Shown here: positions 39,474 to 47,789 of the stretch, piece after piece
How positions within the stretch are numbered: position 1 is the first letter of the stretch
How the letters are laid out: every line of letters begins with the position of its first letter
DNA from: Actinomycetota bacterium
GTDB lineage: Bacteria; Actinomycetota; Thermoleophilia; Gaiellales; Gaiellaceae
DNA length: 51,979 nt
Reading direction: 5' to 3'
NCBI GenBank assembly: GCA_005885245.1
Contig: VAWR01000105.1
Coordinates: forward strand, 1 to 51,979
Notes under the pieces: generated by a model
What the model was told of the DNA's origin: nothing
The model's input: only the letters and a program-made list of their open reading frames with translations
The model's database searches: none
Translations under genes and position numbers: made by a program

Positions 39474-41003
39474 CTAACTGACCAGAGAGTCGCTTTCCGA
39501 CGGCGCGAAGGACTGCTGGACCTTTTTGAGCTCCTCGTCGAGCTTGGCCGAGACGTCGTCGGAGAGGTCGCCGGACTCGCTGATCGTCTTCAGGATCGTC
39601 CCCTCGGCCCGGAGATGCTCGATGAGCTCCTCCGCGAAGCGGCTCACGTCCGCGACCGGGATCTCGTCGAGGTAGCCGTTGACGCCGGCATAGAGCGCGG
39701 CGACCTGATCCTCCATCGGCCACGGCTGGTACTGCGGCTGGTTCAACAGCGCGACCATCCGCTCACCGCGGGCGAGCGCCTTGCGCGTCGTCTCGTCGAG
39801 CTCGGAGCCGAACTGCGCGAAGGCCTCGAGCTCCCGGTACTGGGAGAGGTCGAGGCGCAGTCGGCCGGCCACCTTCTTCATCGCCTTCGTCTGCGCCGAG
39901 CTGCCGACGCGTGAGACGGAGATGCCGACGTTGATCGCCGGCCGGACCCCGGAGAAGAAGAGGTCGGACTCGAGGTAGATCTGGCCGTCGGTGATCGAGA
40001 TGACGTTCGTCGGGATGTACGCCGCCACGTCTCCGGCCTGCGTCTCGACGATCGGCAGGGCCGTCAGGGAGCCGCCGCGGTTCTCGTCGGACAGCTTGCA
40101 GGCCCGTTCGAGTAGACGCGAGTGCAGGTAGAAGACGTCGCCCGGGAAGGCCTCCCGTCCCGGTGGCCGCCGCAGCAGGAGTGACAGCTGGCGATATGCA
40201 TCGGCGTGCTTCGACAGGTCGTCGTAGATCACGAGCGCGTGCTGGCCCTTGTAGAGGAAGTACTCCCCCATCGCGCAGCCGGCGAACGGCGCCATCCACT
40301 TGATCGGCGCGGCCTCCTGGGCTGCGGCGGAGACGATCGTGGTGTACTCCATCGCACCTTCGTCGCGGAACAGCTCGTAGACCTGCGCAACCGTCGAGGC
40401 CTTTTGGCCGATCGCGACATAGATGCACATCACGTCCGTGTCCTTCTGGTTCAAGATCGTGTCGAGACCGATCGTCGTCTTGCCGGTCTGCCGGTCGCCG
40501 ATGATCAACTCGCGCTGGCCACGACCGATATTCGTCATCGCGTCGATTGCCTTGATGCCGGTCTGCAACGGCTCCTTCACAGGCTGGCGCGCGACCACGC
40601 CCGGCGCCTTGAACTCCAGCTGGCGCTCCTCTGAAGCCTCGATCGGGCCGCCGCCGTCGAGGGGATTGCCCAGCGGATCGACGACACGCCCGAGCAGCGC
40701 TTCACCGACCGGGACACTCGCGACCTTGCCCGTGCGCTTCACGGGCTCCCCTTCCTTGACGTGCTGCCACTCGCCGAAGAGCGCGGCGCCGACGTCGTCC
40801 TCCTCCAGGTTGAACGCGAGCCCGACGACGCCGTGCTCCAGCTCGAGCATCTCCATTGCGACGCAGTTCTCGAGCCCGTACGCGCGGGCGATGCCGTCGC
40901 CGACCTGCAGGACGGTGCCGACCTCGGCGAGGTCGGTCTCGACGTCGTAGTGCTCGATCCGTTCCTTGAGGATCGAGGTGATCTCTTCGGGACGTAGTTT
41001 CAT
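39474..41003 (-). CDS. atpA: ATP synthase alpha subunit
   Basis: 509 residues from ATG 41003 with GGAAGG 8 nt upstream. It begins [19 protein letters not shown], as F1 alpha subunits do. Walker A is GDRQTGKTT; the ELIIGDRQ block, [17 protein letters not shown] and the arginine-finger region [20 protein letters not shown] are intact. The reading frame is open upstream without a stop for 170 codons through atpH, so a delta-alpha fusion is possible in principle; the Shine-Dalgarno and family-like start argue for separate initiation. Confidence 0.97.
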   Translation of the reverse strand: MKLRPEEITSILKERIEHYDVETDLAEVGTVLQVGDGIARAYGLENCVAMEMLELEHGVVGLAFNLEEDDVGAALFGEWQHVKEGEPVKRTGKVASVPVGEALLGRVVDPLGNPLDGGGPIEASEERQLEFKAPGVVARQPVKEPLQTGIKAIDAMTNIGRGQRELIIGDRQTGKTTIGLDTILNQKDTDVMCIYVAIGQKASTVAQVYELFRDEGAMEYTTIVSAAAQEAAPIKWMAPFAGCAMGEYFLYKGQHALVIYDDLSKHADAYRQLSLLLRRPPGREAFPGDVFYLHSRLLERACKLSDENRGGSLTALPIVETQAGDVAAYIPTNVISITDGQIYLESDLFFSGVRPAINVGISVSRVGSSAQTKAMKKVAGRLRLDLSQYRELEAFAQFGSELDETTRKALARGERMVALLNQPQYQPWPMEDQVAALYAGVNGYLDEIPVADVSRFAEELIEHLRAEGTILKTISESGDLSDDVSAKLDEELKKVQQSFAPSESDSLVS

Positions 41004-41513
41004 GAGTGGCCCTTCCAGTAATGCTGTCGAGTTTCTGGGTCGCGAGCACCAAGCGAGAGGTCGCACTCGTCCGCAGCCAAGGCTGACAGCCTTGGTAAGG
41101 ACGAGGGTGGACTCTGGCGCCGCGTGATCGCGGGCCAGAGACCGACGTGTATTGCTGGACTCGTCGGACAGGTCGTAGGCGGTGGTCAGCTCGACGTCGA
41201 GCCGGCGCTCCTCGGCTGCCAGCAACCGGTCGAATTCGCGCGCGATCTCCTCGATCTCGCCGATGCGGCCCTTTTCCGCGGCCAGGCGCAGGAAGTTTCG
41301 GACGAGCTGATCGGCTTCGCCGAGCAAGTCGGCGACGATCCCAGCCTTCGTCTGCTGATCGAGCTCGGGATTGCGCAGGACGGTACGAAGCTCGGGGACG
41401 TCGCGAACCGCCGCTGCGAAGTCGCTCAGCTCGTTGTGGACTTCGGCAAGGCGGCCGTTCTCCTTCGCGGCGTCGAACAACGCGCGCGCGTACGTGCGGT
41501 GGACGGCGGCTAT
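41004..41513 (-). CDS. atpH: ATP synthase delta subunit, C-terminus missing, no stop before atpA
   Basis: The first ~120 residues are a good delta N-terminal domain: [53 protein letters not shown]. After [11 protein letters not shown] the sequence turns to [20 protein letters not shown] and on, which shows none of the family's C-terminal domain (no DPxLIGG-type motif), and there is no stop before the atpA ATG, in the same frame. The start is an ATA at 41513-41511 with AGGAG 7 nt upstream; a TTG at 41558 is the only standard alternative and lacks a good Shine-Dalgarno. The C-terminal part normally binds the b stator, so its absence should matter. Misassembly is possible. Confidence 0.7.
41035..41138. 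repeat. Mosaic dispersed repeat inside the atpH-atpA junction
   Basis: Positions 41035-41055 are identical over 21 bp to 49662-49682 (core GTCGCGAGCACCAAGCG), and 41118-41138 match 50605-50625 with one mismatch (core CGCCGCGTGAT). Between them lies a nested hairpin: CTCGTCC/GGACGAG (41066-41072, 41099-41105) around CCAAGGC-TGACA-GCCTTGG (41077-41095). The repeat occupies exactly the DNA where the atpH C-terminal codons should be. Confidence 0.7.
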
Positions 41514-41676
41514 CGGTCGGCTCCTGTCCGAGTCGTGCTTCCCGGCCGCGAAAAGCAAGCCTGGGAAGGACGCAGGGAGTGGGGGTAGCCGGAGGCTACG
41601 GCCGCGACTGAGGACGCGGCCAGGCGCCGCTTTGCTGCGCGCCGGGGAGTGCGAGGCGGGCGCGAGGCGGCCGCAA
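41514..41676. other. Hairpin-rich gap between atpF and atpH
   Basis: 163 bp of non-coding DNA, wide for an ATP synthase operon. It contains TAGCC-GGA-GGCTA (41586-41598), GGCCGCG/CGCGGCC around ACTGAGGA (41600-41621) and a GGCGC...GCGCC hairpin after 41623, then the AGGAG (41525-41521) that serves atpH. It may tune the ratio of subunits or be another repeat relic. Confidence 0.55.
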
Positions 41677-42207
41677 TCATGAGACGGTCTCCCGCTCCAG
41701 AACCGAGAAGTCGAGATCCTTGATCGCGTCCTCGATCAAGCGCTTGTGATCGGAGTCGTCGAGCACCTTGCCGGTGACCTTCGAGGTCGCGATCAGCGTC
41801 AGCTCCGCCACCTCGGCGCGGATCTGCTGCAGCGCGCGCTGCGTCTCCGCCTCGATCTGGCGCTTCGTCTCTTCGAGCCGGCGCTGGCGGTCGGCCTCGG
41901 TTTCCTCCTTGACGCGGGTCGCCATGGACTCCGCCACCTTGCGCGCGTCGGCAAGGATCTGCTCCGCCTGCCCGCGAGCCTGCCCGATCAGCGCTCGGTG
42001 CTCCTCCAGTAGTCGGCGCGCCTCGTTCCGCGCGTTCTCCGCCTCTTCGATCGAGCGGCGGATCCGGTCGCGCCGCTCGTCGATCGCCTTCTGGATCGGG
42101 CCGAAGGCGTAGCGCCTCAGGACGAGAAAGGTGATGAAGAAGCAGATCAGGGTCCAGATCATCAGACCCGGCGTGACCTTGATCAGGGCGTTCGAGGCGG
42201 CCAGCAT
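41677..42207 (-). CDS. atpF: ATP synthase b subunit
   Basis: 176 residues: one N-terminal TM ([21 protein letters not shown]) followed by a long charged coiled coil ([19 protein letters not shown] and so on), the peripheral stator stalk. The domain fused to delta in mycobacteria is absent. It starts 4 bp after the atpE stop. Its partner surface is the C-terminal part of delta, which the adjacent atpH lacks. Confidence 0.95.
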   Translation of the reverse strand: MLAASNALIKVTPGLMIWTLICFFITFLVLRRYAFGPIQKAIDERRDRIRRSIEEAENARNEARRLLEEHRALIGQARGQAEQILADARKVAESMATRVKEETEADRQRRLEETKRQIEAETQRALQQIRAEVAELTLIATSKVTGKVLDDSDHKRLIEDAIKDLDFSVLERETVS

Positions 42208-42211
42208 CGAA

Positions 42212-42472
42212 CTAGATCAGCACGAAGGCGAGGAGGCCGCCCAGGAGCCCGTAGAACACGACGGCTTCAGTGAGCGCGAAGCCCAGCCACATGATCCCCT
42301 GCAGCTCGCCGCGGAGCTCGGGCTGACGGGCAACCGATTGGATCATCGAACCGAAGATGTTGCCGATGCCGATCCCGGCGCCGACGGCACCAAGACCGAC
42401 GCCCAGACCGAAAGCGATCGCCTTGCCGGCGTCCGCTCCGTCCGAGACCGCTGCAACGAGCATTCCAACCAC
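42212..42472 (-). CDS. atpE: ATP synthase c subunit
   Basis: 86 residues, two TMs: a glycine-rich helix (GLGVGLGAVGAGIGIGNIFG), the polar loop ARQPE, and a second helix LGFALTEAVVFYGLL with the ion-carrying Glu. The residue after the Glu is Ala, not the Ser/Thr of sodium-dependent rings, so proton coupling is likely. It lies 77 bp downstream of atpB. Confidence 0.97.
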   Translation of the reverse strand: MVGMLVAAVSDGADAGKAIAFGLGVGLGAVGAGIGIGNIFGSMIQSVARQPELRGELQGIMWLGFALTEAVVFYGLLGGLLAFVLI

Positions 42473-42549
42473 AGCTCCTCCTTGTTAGAGACGTCCGGGC
42501 CGGCCAAGCCGCCCCGGCCTTTGACGGTCGGCATCGGGCAAGCGACGCC

Positions 42550-43419
42550 TCAATGTTCAGGCTCGATCGCCGAGCCGATGTAGATGGCTGACAGGGCCGC
42601 GAAGATGAATGCCTGGATCGAGACCACGATCACGACCTCGAAGAGGTAGAAGGCGGTCGCGACCGCGACGGAGACCGGGAACAGCCAGACCGTCTCGAGG
42701 ACGAACATCAGGCCGATCATCACGAGGATGAGCATGTGACCCGCGAGCATGTTGGCGAAAAGTCGGACGGAGAGCGAGATCAGCCGCATGAAGACCGAGA
42801 TGCCCTCGATCACGGCGATGAAGGGCTTCATGGCTTTCGGTACGTCAGGCACGAGACTCTTCAGGTACGGAAGCAGACCGTTGTACCGGACCCCTTCCAC
42901 GTGCGTGAAGACCCACGTCATCAACGAGAGCGCCAGCGTCACCGAGAGCGAGGCCGTGGCCGCGTAGATCCCCAAGGTCGGCACCTTGAGGCCGAAGAGG
43001 TGGAACTTCTCGTCTGACAGCGGCAGCGGAATGAAGCCGAGGAGGTTCACCACCCAGATGAAGATGAGCAACGACGCGACATATGGGAACCAGCGGCTGA
43101 TCGCCTTGGCCGGCAGCCCCTGTTCGGCGATCTGGACCTGCGCGACCTCGTAGATCTGCTCGCCAATGGTCTCGCGCACGCCCGGACGTGGCGCTCGGAA
43201 ACGCACACGCATGAACACGATCCCGAGCGTGATCGAGAGCAGCGTTCCGAGCCAGAGATAAGCCACGGCCTTGTTGATCGACATGTCGATCGGGCCGAGG
43301 TGGATCGAGACCCAGGGATGCAGGACGAACTCGTCCTCCGGATGAAAGACGCCCTTTGCGAAGGCCGACGAGGGGAACGCGAGCGCGAAGAGCGTTAGTG
43401 CGATCAGAAGGCGTCTCAT
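42550..43419 (-). CDS. atpB: ATP synthase a subunit
   Basis: 289 residues. A signal-like N-terminus (RRLLIALTLFALAFPSSAFA) precedes the multi-pass body. The proton half-channel helix reads FMRLISLSVRLFANMLAGH, with the essential Arg in SVRLFANM. NLLGFIPLPLS is also typical. Its ATG overlaps the end of the preceding small membrane gene, so the unit is coupled. Confidence 0.96.
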   Translation of the reverse strand: MRRLLIALTLFALAFPSSAFAKGVFHPEDEFVLHPWVSIHLGPIDMSINKAVAYLWLGTLLSITLGIVFMRVRFRAPRPGVRETIGEQIYEVAQVQIAEQGLPAKAISRWFPYVASLLIFIWVVNLLGFIPLPLSDEKFHLFGLKVPTLGIYAATASLSVTLALSLMTWVFTHVEGVRYNGLLPYLKSLVPDVPKAMKPFIAVIEGISVFMRLISLSVRLFANMLAGHMLILVMIGLMFVLETVWLFPVSVAVATAFYLFEVVIVVSIQAFIFAALSAIYIGSAIEPEH

Positions 43420-43805
43420 CGCCTTGCCTCTGCGCTGAAGTACTCGACGAACGAGACACCGAGCTCGAGCGTGTAGGCCGCCGTGTAGAGAAGCGCCGCG
43501 GAGAGCGCGAGGCGGCCGTCGTTCACCGCGACGACGAGCAGCACGATCATCACCAGGATCGAGCGAAACATCATTCCGAAAGCCAGCACGCCTGAGGCGG
43601 CGAGGTTATCGAGGCCGAGGCGCAACCGCGCCAGGAGAAGGGCCAACCCCTGCCCTCCGACCCAGAGCAATGCCGCGAGCGCCCAGCCCTGCACTCGCCA
43701 ACCAAGTAAGAGATAGATCGGCAAGGCCAGCGCGAGCAGCCCTGCGCCGGCCACGACCGGAACGATCCGGTTCGGCACGGGCCTGGGCGTCGAAAGGATG
43801 CTCAT
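43416..43805 (-). CDS. Small membrane protein of the atp operon (AtpI-like position)
   Basis: 129 residues from ATG 43805, overlapping the previous stop (ATGA). Four hydrophobic segments are visible ([78 protein letters not shown]). It occupies the place of atpI between an AtpZ-like gene and atpB. AtpI-type proteins help assemble the c-ring; sequence similarity to AtpI is weak, so position is the main evidence. Confidence 0.7.
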   Translation of the reverse strand: MSILSTPRPVPNRIVPVVAGAGLLALALPIYLLLGWRVQGWALAALLWVGGQGLALLLARLRLGLDNLAASGVLAFGMMFRSILVMIVLLVVAVNDGRLALSAALLYTAAYTLELGVSFVEYFSAEARR

Positions 43806-44005
43806 GTGAAGAACCCCCGGTAGCGTCGATAGACCGCGAAGACTCCCATAGGAATCCCCAGGGCCGCCCCGATCAGGGCTCCGAGGGCCGGCGAGCCGGC
43901 CGCCCAGCCGACGAGCGCACCAATCGCGGCACAGGCCATGATCGTGCCGAGAAGAACGCCTCCCGCCCCGGCAGGCTCGAAGGAACGGCGGGCGGTGGGC
44001 TCCAT
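43802..44005 (-). CDS. AtpZ/AtpI-like small membrane protein
   Basis: 67 residues from ATG 44005. Two TMs (GVLLGTIMACAAIGALVGWA and ALGALIGAALGIPMGVFAVY) and a final YRRYRGFF resemble AtpZ/AtpI family proteins encoded first in ATP synthase operons. It is the first gene of the minus-strand atpZ-I-B-E-F-H-A-G unit. A 10-bp inverted repeat lies just upstream. Confidence 0.8.
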   Translation of the reverse strand: MEPTARRSFEPAGAGGVLLGTIMACAAIGALVGWAAGSPALGALIGAALGIPMGVFAVYRRYRGFFT

Positions 44006-44007
44006 CC

Positions 44008-44055
44008 GGCCTGAGCATATCAACTTTGTAACACCGGAATACCGCTGCTCAGGCC
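44008..44055. repeat. Inverted repeat upstream of the atp operon
   Basis: GGCCTGAGCA (44008-44017) is repeated inverted as TGCTCAGGCC (44046-44055), 10/10, around a 28-bp AT-richer centre with TATCAACTTTGTAACAC. It lies 3 bp upstream of the first atp gene and 20 bp after the GlcNAc-1-P transferase stop. It could be an operator, a terminator for the upstream gene, or a leader hairpin. Confidence 0.6.
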
Positions 44056-44074
44056 CAAAACGGCCGACTATGTG

Positions 44075-45205
44075 TCAGGCCGACTTGCGGTCCCGGAGAC
44101 GCGCCTCTTCCTCGCGACGGCGGAGGATCGGGTTCGCGAGCTTCACGATCTCGAGCAGGTAGACCATGTAGACGGACGCCGCGAGCGAGACGAGGCCGAA
44201 GGCCGAGACCGCCAGCGCCCGCCACAGGTGCCAGTGCCCGTGTTCATGCGGACGGATGAAGCGGAGGGCGAGGGCCGAGGCCGCGAGCGTCCCGCACCAG
44301 AGCCAGATGTACGTCGCCGCCCGGCGCTGCGAAAAGCCGAGGTTGACGAAGCGGTGGTGGAGGTGATGACGGTCGGCCACGTACACCGGCTGTCGGTACT
44401 TCAGGCGCTTGGCGACTACGAACGACGTGTCGAGGATCGGCACAGCGAGCACGAGCAGCGGGAAGAAGAGCGTGACGATCGACGCGGTCTTCAGCAAGCC
44501 CTGTAACGGAACCGCGGCTAGGACGAACCCGAGCAGCATCGCCCCCGAATCGCCCATGAAGATCCGCGCCGGATACACGTTGTGGCGCAGGAAGCCGAGC
44601 GACGCCCCGAGCACGATCGCCGACAGGATCGCCGCCTGGAGTTCCGGCCGCGGCAACGAGAGCGCGATCAGCGTGAACGTGAACGCCGAGATCGCCGAGA
44701 CGCCCGCGGCGAGCCCGTCCAGGCCGTCGAGGAAGTTCACCATGTTCATGATCGCGACGATCCAGAAAACAGAGAGCGGCATCCCGACCCACTTCGGCAG
44801 CGTGTGGACCCCGACGATCGGGAACGTGAAGCGATGCACCCAGATGCCGAACCCGACCGGTATCGAAGCCGCGACAACCTGACCGCCGAGCTTCTCCCAC
44901 CACCGCAGGCCGCGGAAGTCGTCGATCGCGCCGACGGTGGTAGCGACGGCGGCGCCGAGCAGCAATCCGCGCGTCTCGCCCGAGAGGTCGAGGAACGCAA
45001 GCGCCGGTACGAAAACCCCGAAGAAGAGCGCAAGCCCGCCCAGGCGCGGCACGGTGCGACGGTTCAGGCGACGCCCTTCCGGCCGGTCGACGACGCCGAG
45101 CAGACGCGCCATCCCGCCGACGGCAGGCGTCAGGAGGACGACGATCGACGCGGCGAGGAGCGCGCCCCAGACGATCTCGAGATGGTCGGCGAGCGTATGC
45201 AGCAT
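44075..45205 (-). CDS. Undecaprenyl-phosphate GlcNAc-1-phosphate transferase (WecA/TagO family)
   Basis: 376 residues, about 11 TMs. Family motifs are NMVNFLDGLDGLAAG (metal-binding Asp pair), FMGDSGAMLLGF and the cytoplasmic DRHHLHHRFVNLG. The opening RPEGRRLNRRTVPRLGGLA is also typical. It starts lipid-linked wall or O-polymer synthesis by loading HexNAc-1-P on undecaprenyl phosphate. Its product could be ligated by the LCP protein at 21.7 kb. It lies 10 bp downstream of upp, as in many actinobacteria. Confidence 0.93.
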   Translation of the reverse strand: MLHTLADHLEIVWGALLAASIVVLLTPAVGGMARLLGVVDRPEGRRLNRRTVPRLGGLALFFGVFVPALAFLDLSGETRGLLLGAAVATTVGAIDDFRGLRWWEKLGGQVVAASIPVGFGIWVHRFTFPIVGVHTLPKWVGMPLSVFWIVAIMNMVNFLDGLDGLAAGVSAISAFTFTLIALSLPRPELQAAILSAIVLGASLGFLRHNVYPARIFMGDSGAMLLGFVLAAVPLQGLLKTASIVTLFFPLLVLAVPILDTSFVVAKRLKYRQPVYVADRHHLHHRFVNLGFSQRRAATYIWLWCGTLAASALALRFIRPHEHGHWHLWRALAVSAFGLVSLAASVYMVYLLEIVKLANPILRRREEEARLRDRKSA

Positions 45206-45215
45206 CAGCGAGTCG

Positions 45216-45866
45216 CTACTTCGTGCCGTACAGCCTGTCGCCTGCGTCGCCCAGACCGGGCACGATGAAGCCCCGCTCGTTGAGACCGCGGTCGATCGCG
45301 GCGACGACGATCTGGACGTCCGCGTGGTCCCGGACGATCCGCTCGATGCCTTCGGGAGCGGCGATGATCGCGATCAGCCGCACGGAGGTCGCGCCCGCAT
45401 CCTTGACCGTCCGGATCGCTGCAGCGGTCGAGTTCCCGGTTGCGAGCATCGGGTCGAGCAGGATCACGTCGCGTTCGGCGACGTCGGCCGGCAGCTTCGC
45501 GTAGTACTCGACGGGCTCCAGCGTCTCCTCGTCGCGGTACATGCCGATGAAGCCCACACGAGCGCTCGAGATCAGGGACAGCACGCCGTCGAGCATGCCC
45601 ACACCGGCGCGCAGGATCGGACAGACCGCAACCTTCTTGCCACTGATGTGCGGGAACCGGCCGACCTCGAGCGGCGTTTCGACCTCGACGTCCTCCGTCG
45701 GCAGGTCCTTCGTCGCCTCGTAGGTCAGGAGCAGCGTGATCTCGTTGACGAGCTTGCGGAAGTGGACGGTCGGGGTGTTCTTGTCCCGCAGGTACGAGAG
45801 CTTGTGCTGGACGAGCGGATGCCTGACTTCGATGACCTGCCCCGTATGCGTCTCGGTCACCGTCAT
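45216..45866 (-). CDS. upp: Uracil phosphoribosyltransferase
   Basis: 216 residues. It opens VIEVRHPLVQHKLSYLRD, has VCPILRAGVGMLDG, the PRPP motif DVILLDPMLATGNSTAAAI, and the uracil-site GLGDAGDRLYGTK at the C-terminus. It salvages uracil to UMP. Its ATG overlaps the glyA stop (ATGA). Confidence 0.97.
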   Translation of the reverse strand: MTVTETHTGQVIEVRHPLVQHKLSYLRDKNTPTVHFRKLVNEITLLLTYEATKDLPTEDVEVETPLEVGRFPHISGKKVAVCPILRAGVGMLDGVLSLISSARVGFIGMYRDEETLEPVEYYAKLPADVAERDVILLDPMLATGNSTAAAIRTVKDAGATSVRLIAIIAAPEGIERIVRDHADVQIVVAAIDRGLNERGFIVPGLGDAGDRLYGTK

Positions 45867-47158
45867 GTCGTTACATACGTGGTCCAGCCGCGGAAGCCGG
45901 GGTAGAGTGGCCGCTTCTCGCAGAGAGCCTCAGTGCGCGTACGCAGCGCGCCCAGATCCGGGGACGCGCCGAGTGCCGCGACGATGATGCGGCCGATCTC
46001 GCCGAAGTCGTCCTCGTCCATCCCGCGCATCGTCGCGGCTGGCGTACCGATGCGCACGCCGCTCGCCACCGTGGGCGGCCGCTCGTCGAACGGCACCGTG
46101 TTTCGGTTGACGGTCAGCTTCACCTCGTGCAGACGTTCCTCCGCATCCTTGCCGGTCCAGTCGGTCGAACGAAGATCGAGTTGCAGAAGGTGCGTATCCG
46201 TGCCACCGGTGAGGACGTCGAGCCCACCCTCGATCAAGGCGTCCGAGAGGGTGTCGGCGTTGCCGCGAACCTGTGACTGGTAGTCGCGAAATGCTTCGCC
46301 CGCGGCGATCTTGAAGCAGGTCGCCTTCGCCGCGATCGTGTGCTCAAGCGGGCCGCCCTGCATCCCCGGGAAGACCGCGCGGTCAACCGCCTGGGCGTGC
46401 TCCTGCCGGCAGAGGACGAAGCCGGAACGGGGGCCGGCGAGGGTCTTGTGCGTGGTCGAGGTGACGAAGTCGCAGTGCTCAACCGGATTCGGGTGGAGTC
46501 CCGCCGCGACAAGCCCCGCAAAGTGCGCCATGTCGCAGAGGAGCAGCGCCCCGACGTCGTCGGCAATCTCGCGGAACCTCGCCGTGTCGACCGTGCGCGG
46601 GTACGCCGACCCGCCGCAGACGATCAGACCCGGTCTGCTTTCACGCGCCTTTGCCAGCACCTCGTCGTAGTCGACGACGTTGGTCTCGCGAGAGACGCCG
46701 TAGTGGGCGATCGTGTAGAGCCGTCCCGAGAAGTTGACCTTCAGCCCGTGCGTCAGGTGACCGCCGTGCGCCAGTTCGAGCGAGAGAATCGTGTCGCCCG
46801 GCTGCAGAGCCGCCATGTACACCGCCATGTTCGTCTGCGCCCCCGCGTGCGGCTGGACATTTGCGTGCTCGGCGCCGAAGAGCTCCTTCGCGCGGTCGAT
46901 CGCGAGCTGCTCGATCTCGTCCACGACCTCGCAGCCGCCGTAGTAGCGCTTGCCCGGATACCCCTCCGCGTACTTGTTCGTCGGGGTCGAGCCGATCGCT
47001 TCCATGATCGCGGGCCAGGTGAAGTTCTCTGAGGCAATCAACTCGATCTGATTGCGCTGCCGGTCGACCTCACGGCCGAGCAGCTCCGCGATCTCCGGGT
47101 CGAGTTGATCGAGCCCGGCGGAGGTCAGCTGCTGAAAGGTCTGCTGCGCGACGGCCAT
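45863..47158 (-). CDS. glyA: Serine hydroxymethyltransferase
   Basis: 431 residues from ATG 47158, preceded by GAGAGGAGAGAC; the longer frame upstream is shadow. Landmarks: IELIASENFTWPAIMEA, NKYAEGYPGKRYYGGCEVVD, and the PLP-lysine motif VTSTTHKTLAGPRSGF. It converts serine to glycine and supplies methylene-THF, the one-carbon source of the methyl-THF used by MetH. It lies 19 bp downstream of the tsaC-like gene. Confidence 0.97.
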   Translation of the reverse strand: MAVAQQTFQQLTSAGLDQLDPEIAELLGREVDRQRNQIELIASENFTWPAIMEAIGSTPTNKYAEGYPGKRYYGGCEVVDEIEQLAIDRAKELFGAEHANVQPHAGAQTNMAVYMAALQPGDTILSLELAHGGHLTHGLKVNFSGRLYTIAHYGVSRETNVVDYDEVLAKARESRPGLIVCGGSAYPRTVDTARFREIADDVGALLLCDMAHFAGLVAAGLHPNPVEHCDFVTSTTHKTLAGPRSGFVLCRQEHAQAVDRAVFPGMQGGPLEHTIAAKATCFKIAAGEAFRDYQSQVRGNADTLSDALIEGGLDVLTGGTDTHLLQLDLRSTDWTGKDAEERLHEVKLTVNRNTVPFDERPPTVASGVRIGTPAATMRGMDEDDFGEIGRIIVAALGASPDLGALRTRTEALCEKRPLYPGFRGWTTYVTT

Positions 47159-47177
47159 GTCTCTCCTCTCCCGGGGG

Positions 47178-47789
47178 TCAAGTGGATCGTACTGCCGCGT
47201 CCAGTCGCCGCAGTACCTCCGCGGCGGGAAGCGCCCCTTCGCGCAGGACGCGCGGCTCAGGCCCCGTGAGATCGACGACGGTGGACGGCATTCCCGGCAA
47301 CTCCCCGCCGTCGAGCGTCGCGGCCGCGCCGGCGCGAATGTCCTCGGGGACGCCGTCAAGACGCCTGGGATCCGGTTCGCCCGGACGGTTGGCGCTCGTC
47401 GCCACGACTGCGCCGACGCGTTCCAGCACCTCGCCGCCCGGACCGTCGAGCTCGGGGACTCGCACACCGATCGTCTCCGGATCGGACCCGCAGAGCCAGC
47501 GAAACCGGCGCGCCGGGTTGCGGAAGATGAGGGTCAGTGGGCCGGGAAGCAAGAGACGGGCGAGGGGAGCGGCGCGTCCGCGCAGCTCGGGCACGCACTC
47601 CAGCAAGAAGTCGACGCTCGACGAGACCAACGCGCTCGGCTGCGACTCGTCCCGACCCTTCAGCTTGTAGAGCCGGCGCGTCGCCTCTTCCCGATACGGA
47701 TCGGCCGCAAGGCCGTAGACGGTGTCGAACGGGAGGACGACGGGCTTGCCCTCGCGCAGAGCTCCGACGGCCTCGTCGGTGATGTTCAT
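47178..47789 (-). CDS. tsaC: Threonylcarbamoyl-AMP synthase (YrdC/Sua5 domain)
   Basis: 203 residues from ATG 47789, overlapping the prmC stop (ATGA). It shows VVLPFDTVYGLAADPY, RLYKLKGRDESQPSALV, the LLPGPLTLIF loop, GVRVPEL and VVATSANRPGE, all YrdC landmarks. There is no extra C-terminal Sua5 domain. It makes the threonylcarbamoyl donor for t6A37 of ANN-decoding tRNAs. Confidence 0.95.
   Translation of the reverse strand: MNITDEAVGALREGKPVVLPFDTVYGLAADPYREEATRRLYKLKGRDESQPSALVSSSVDFLLECVPELRGRAAPLARLLLPGPLTLIFRNPARRFRWLCGSDPETIGVRVPELDGPGGEVLERVGAVVATSANRPGEPDPRRLDGVPEDIRAGAAATLDGGELPGMPSTVVDLTGPEPRVLREGALPAAEVLRRLDAAVRST

Noticed and set aside
39474-41558. A genuine 694-residue delta-alpha fusion gene from TTG 41558
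   Set aside because: The atpA ATG has its own ribosome binding site and a family-like N-terminus, and the TTG lacks one; kept as a finding, not as the main annotation.
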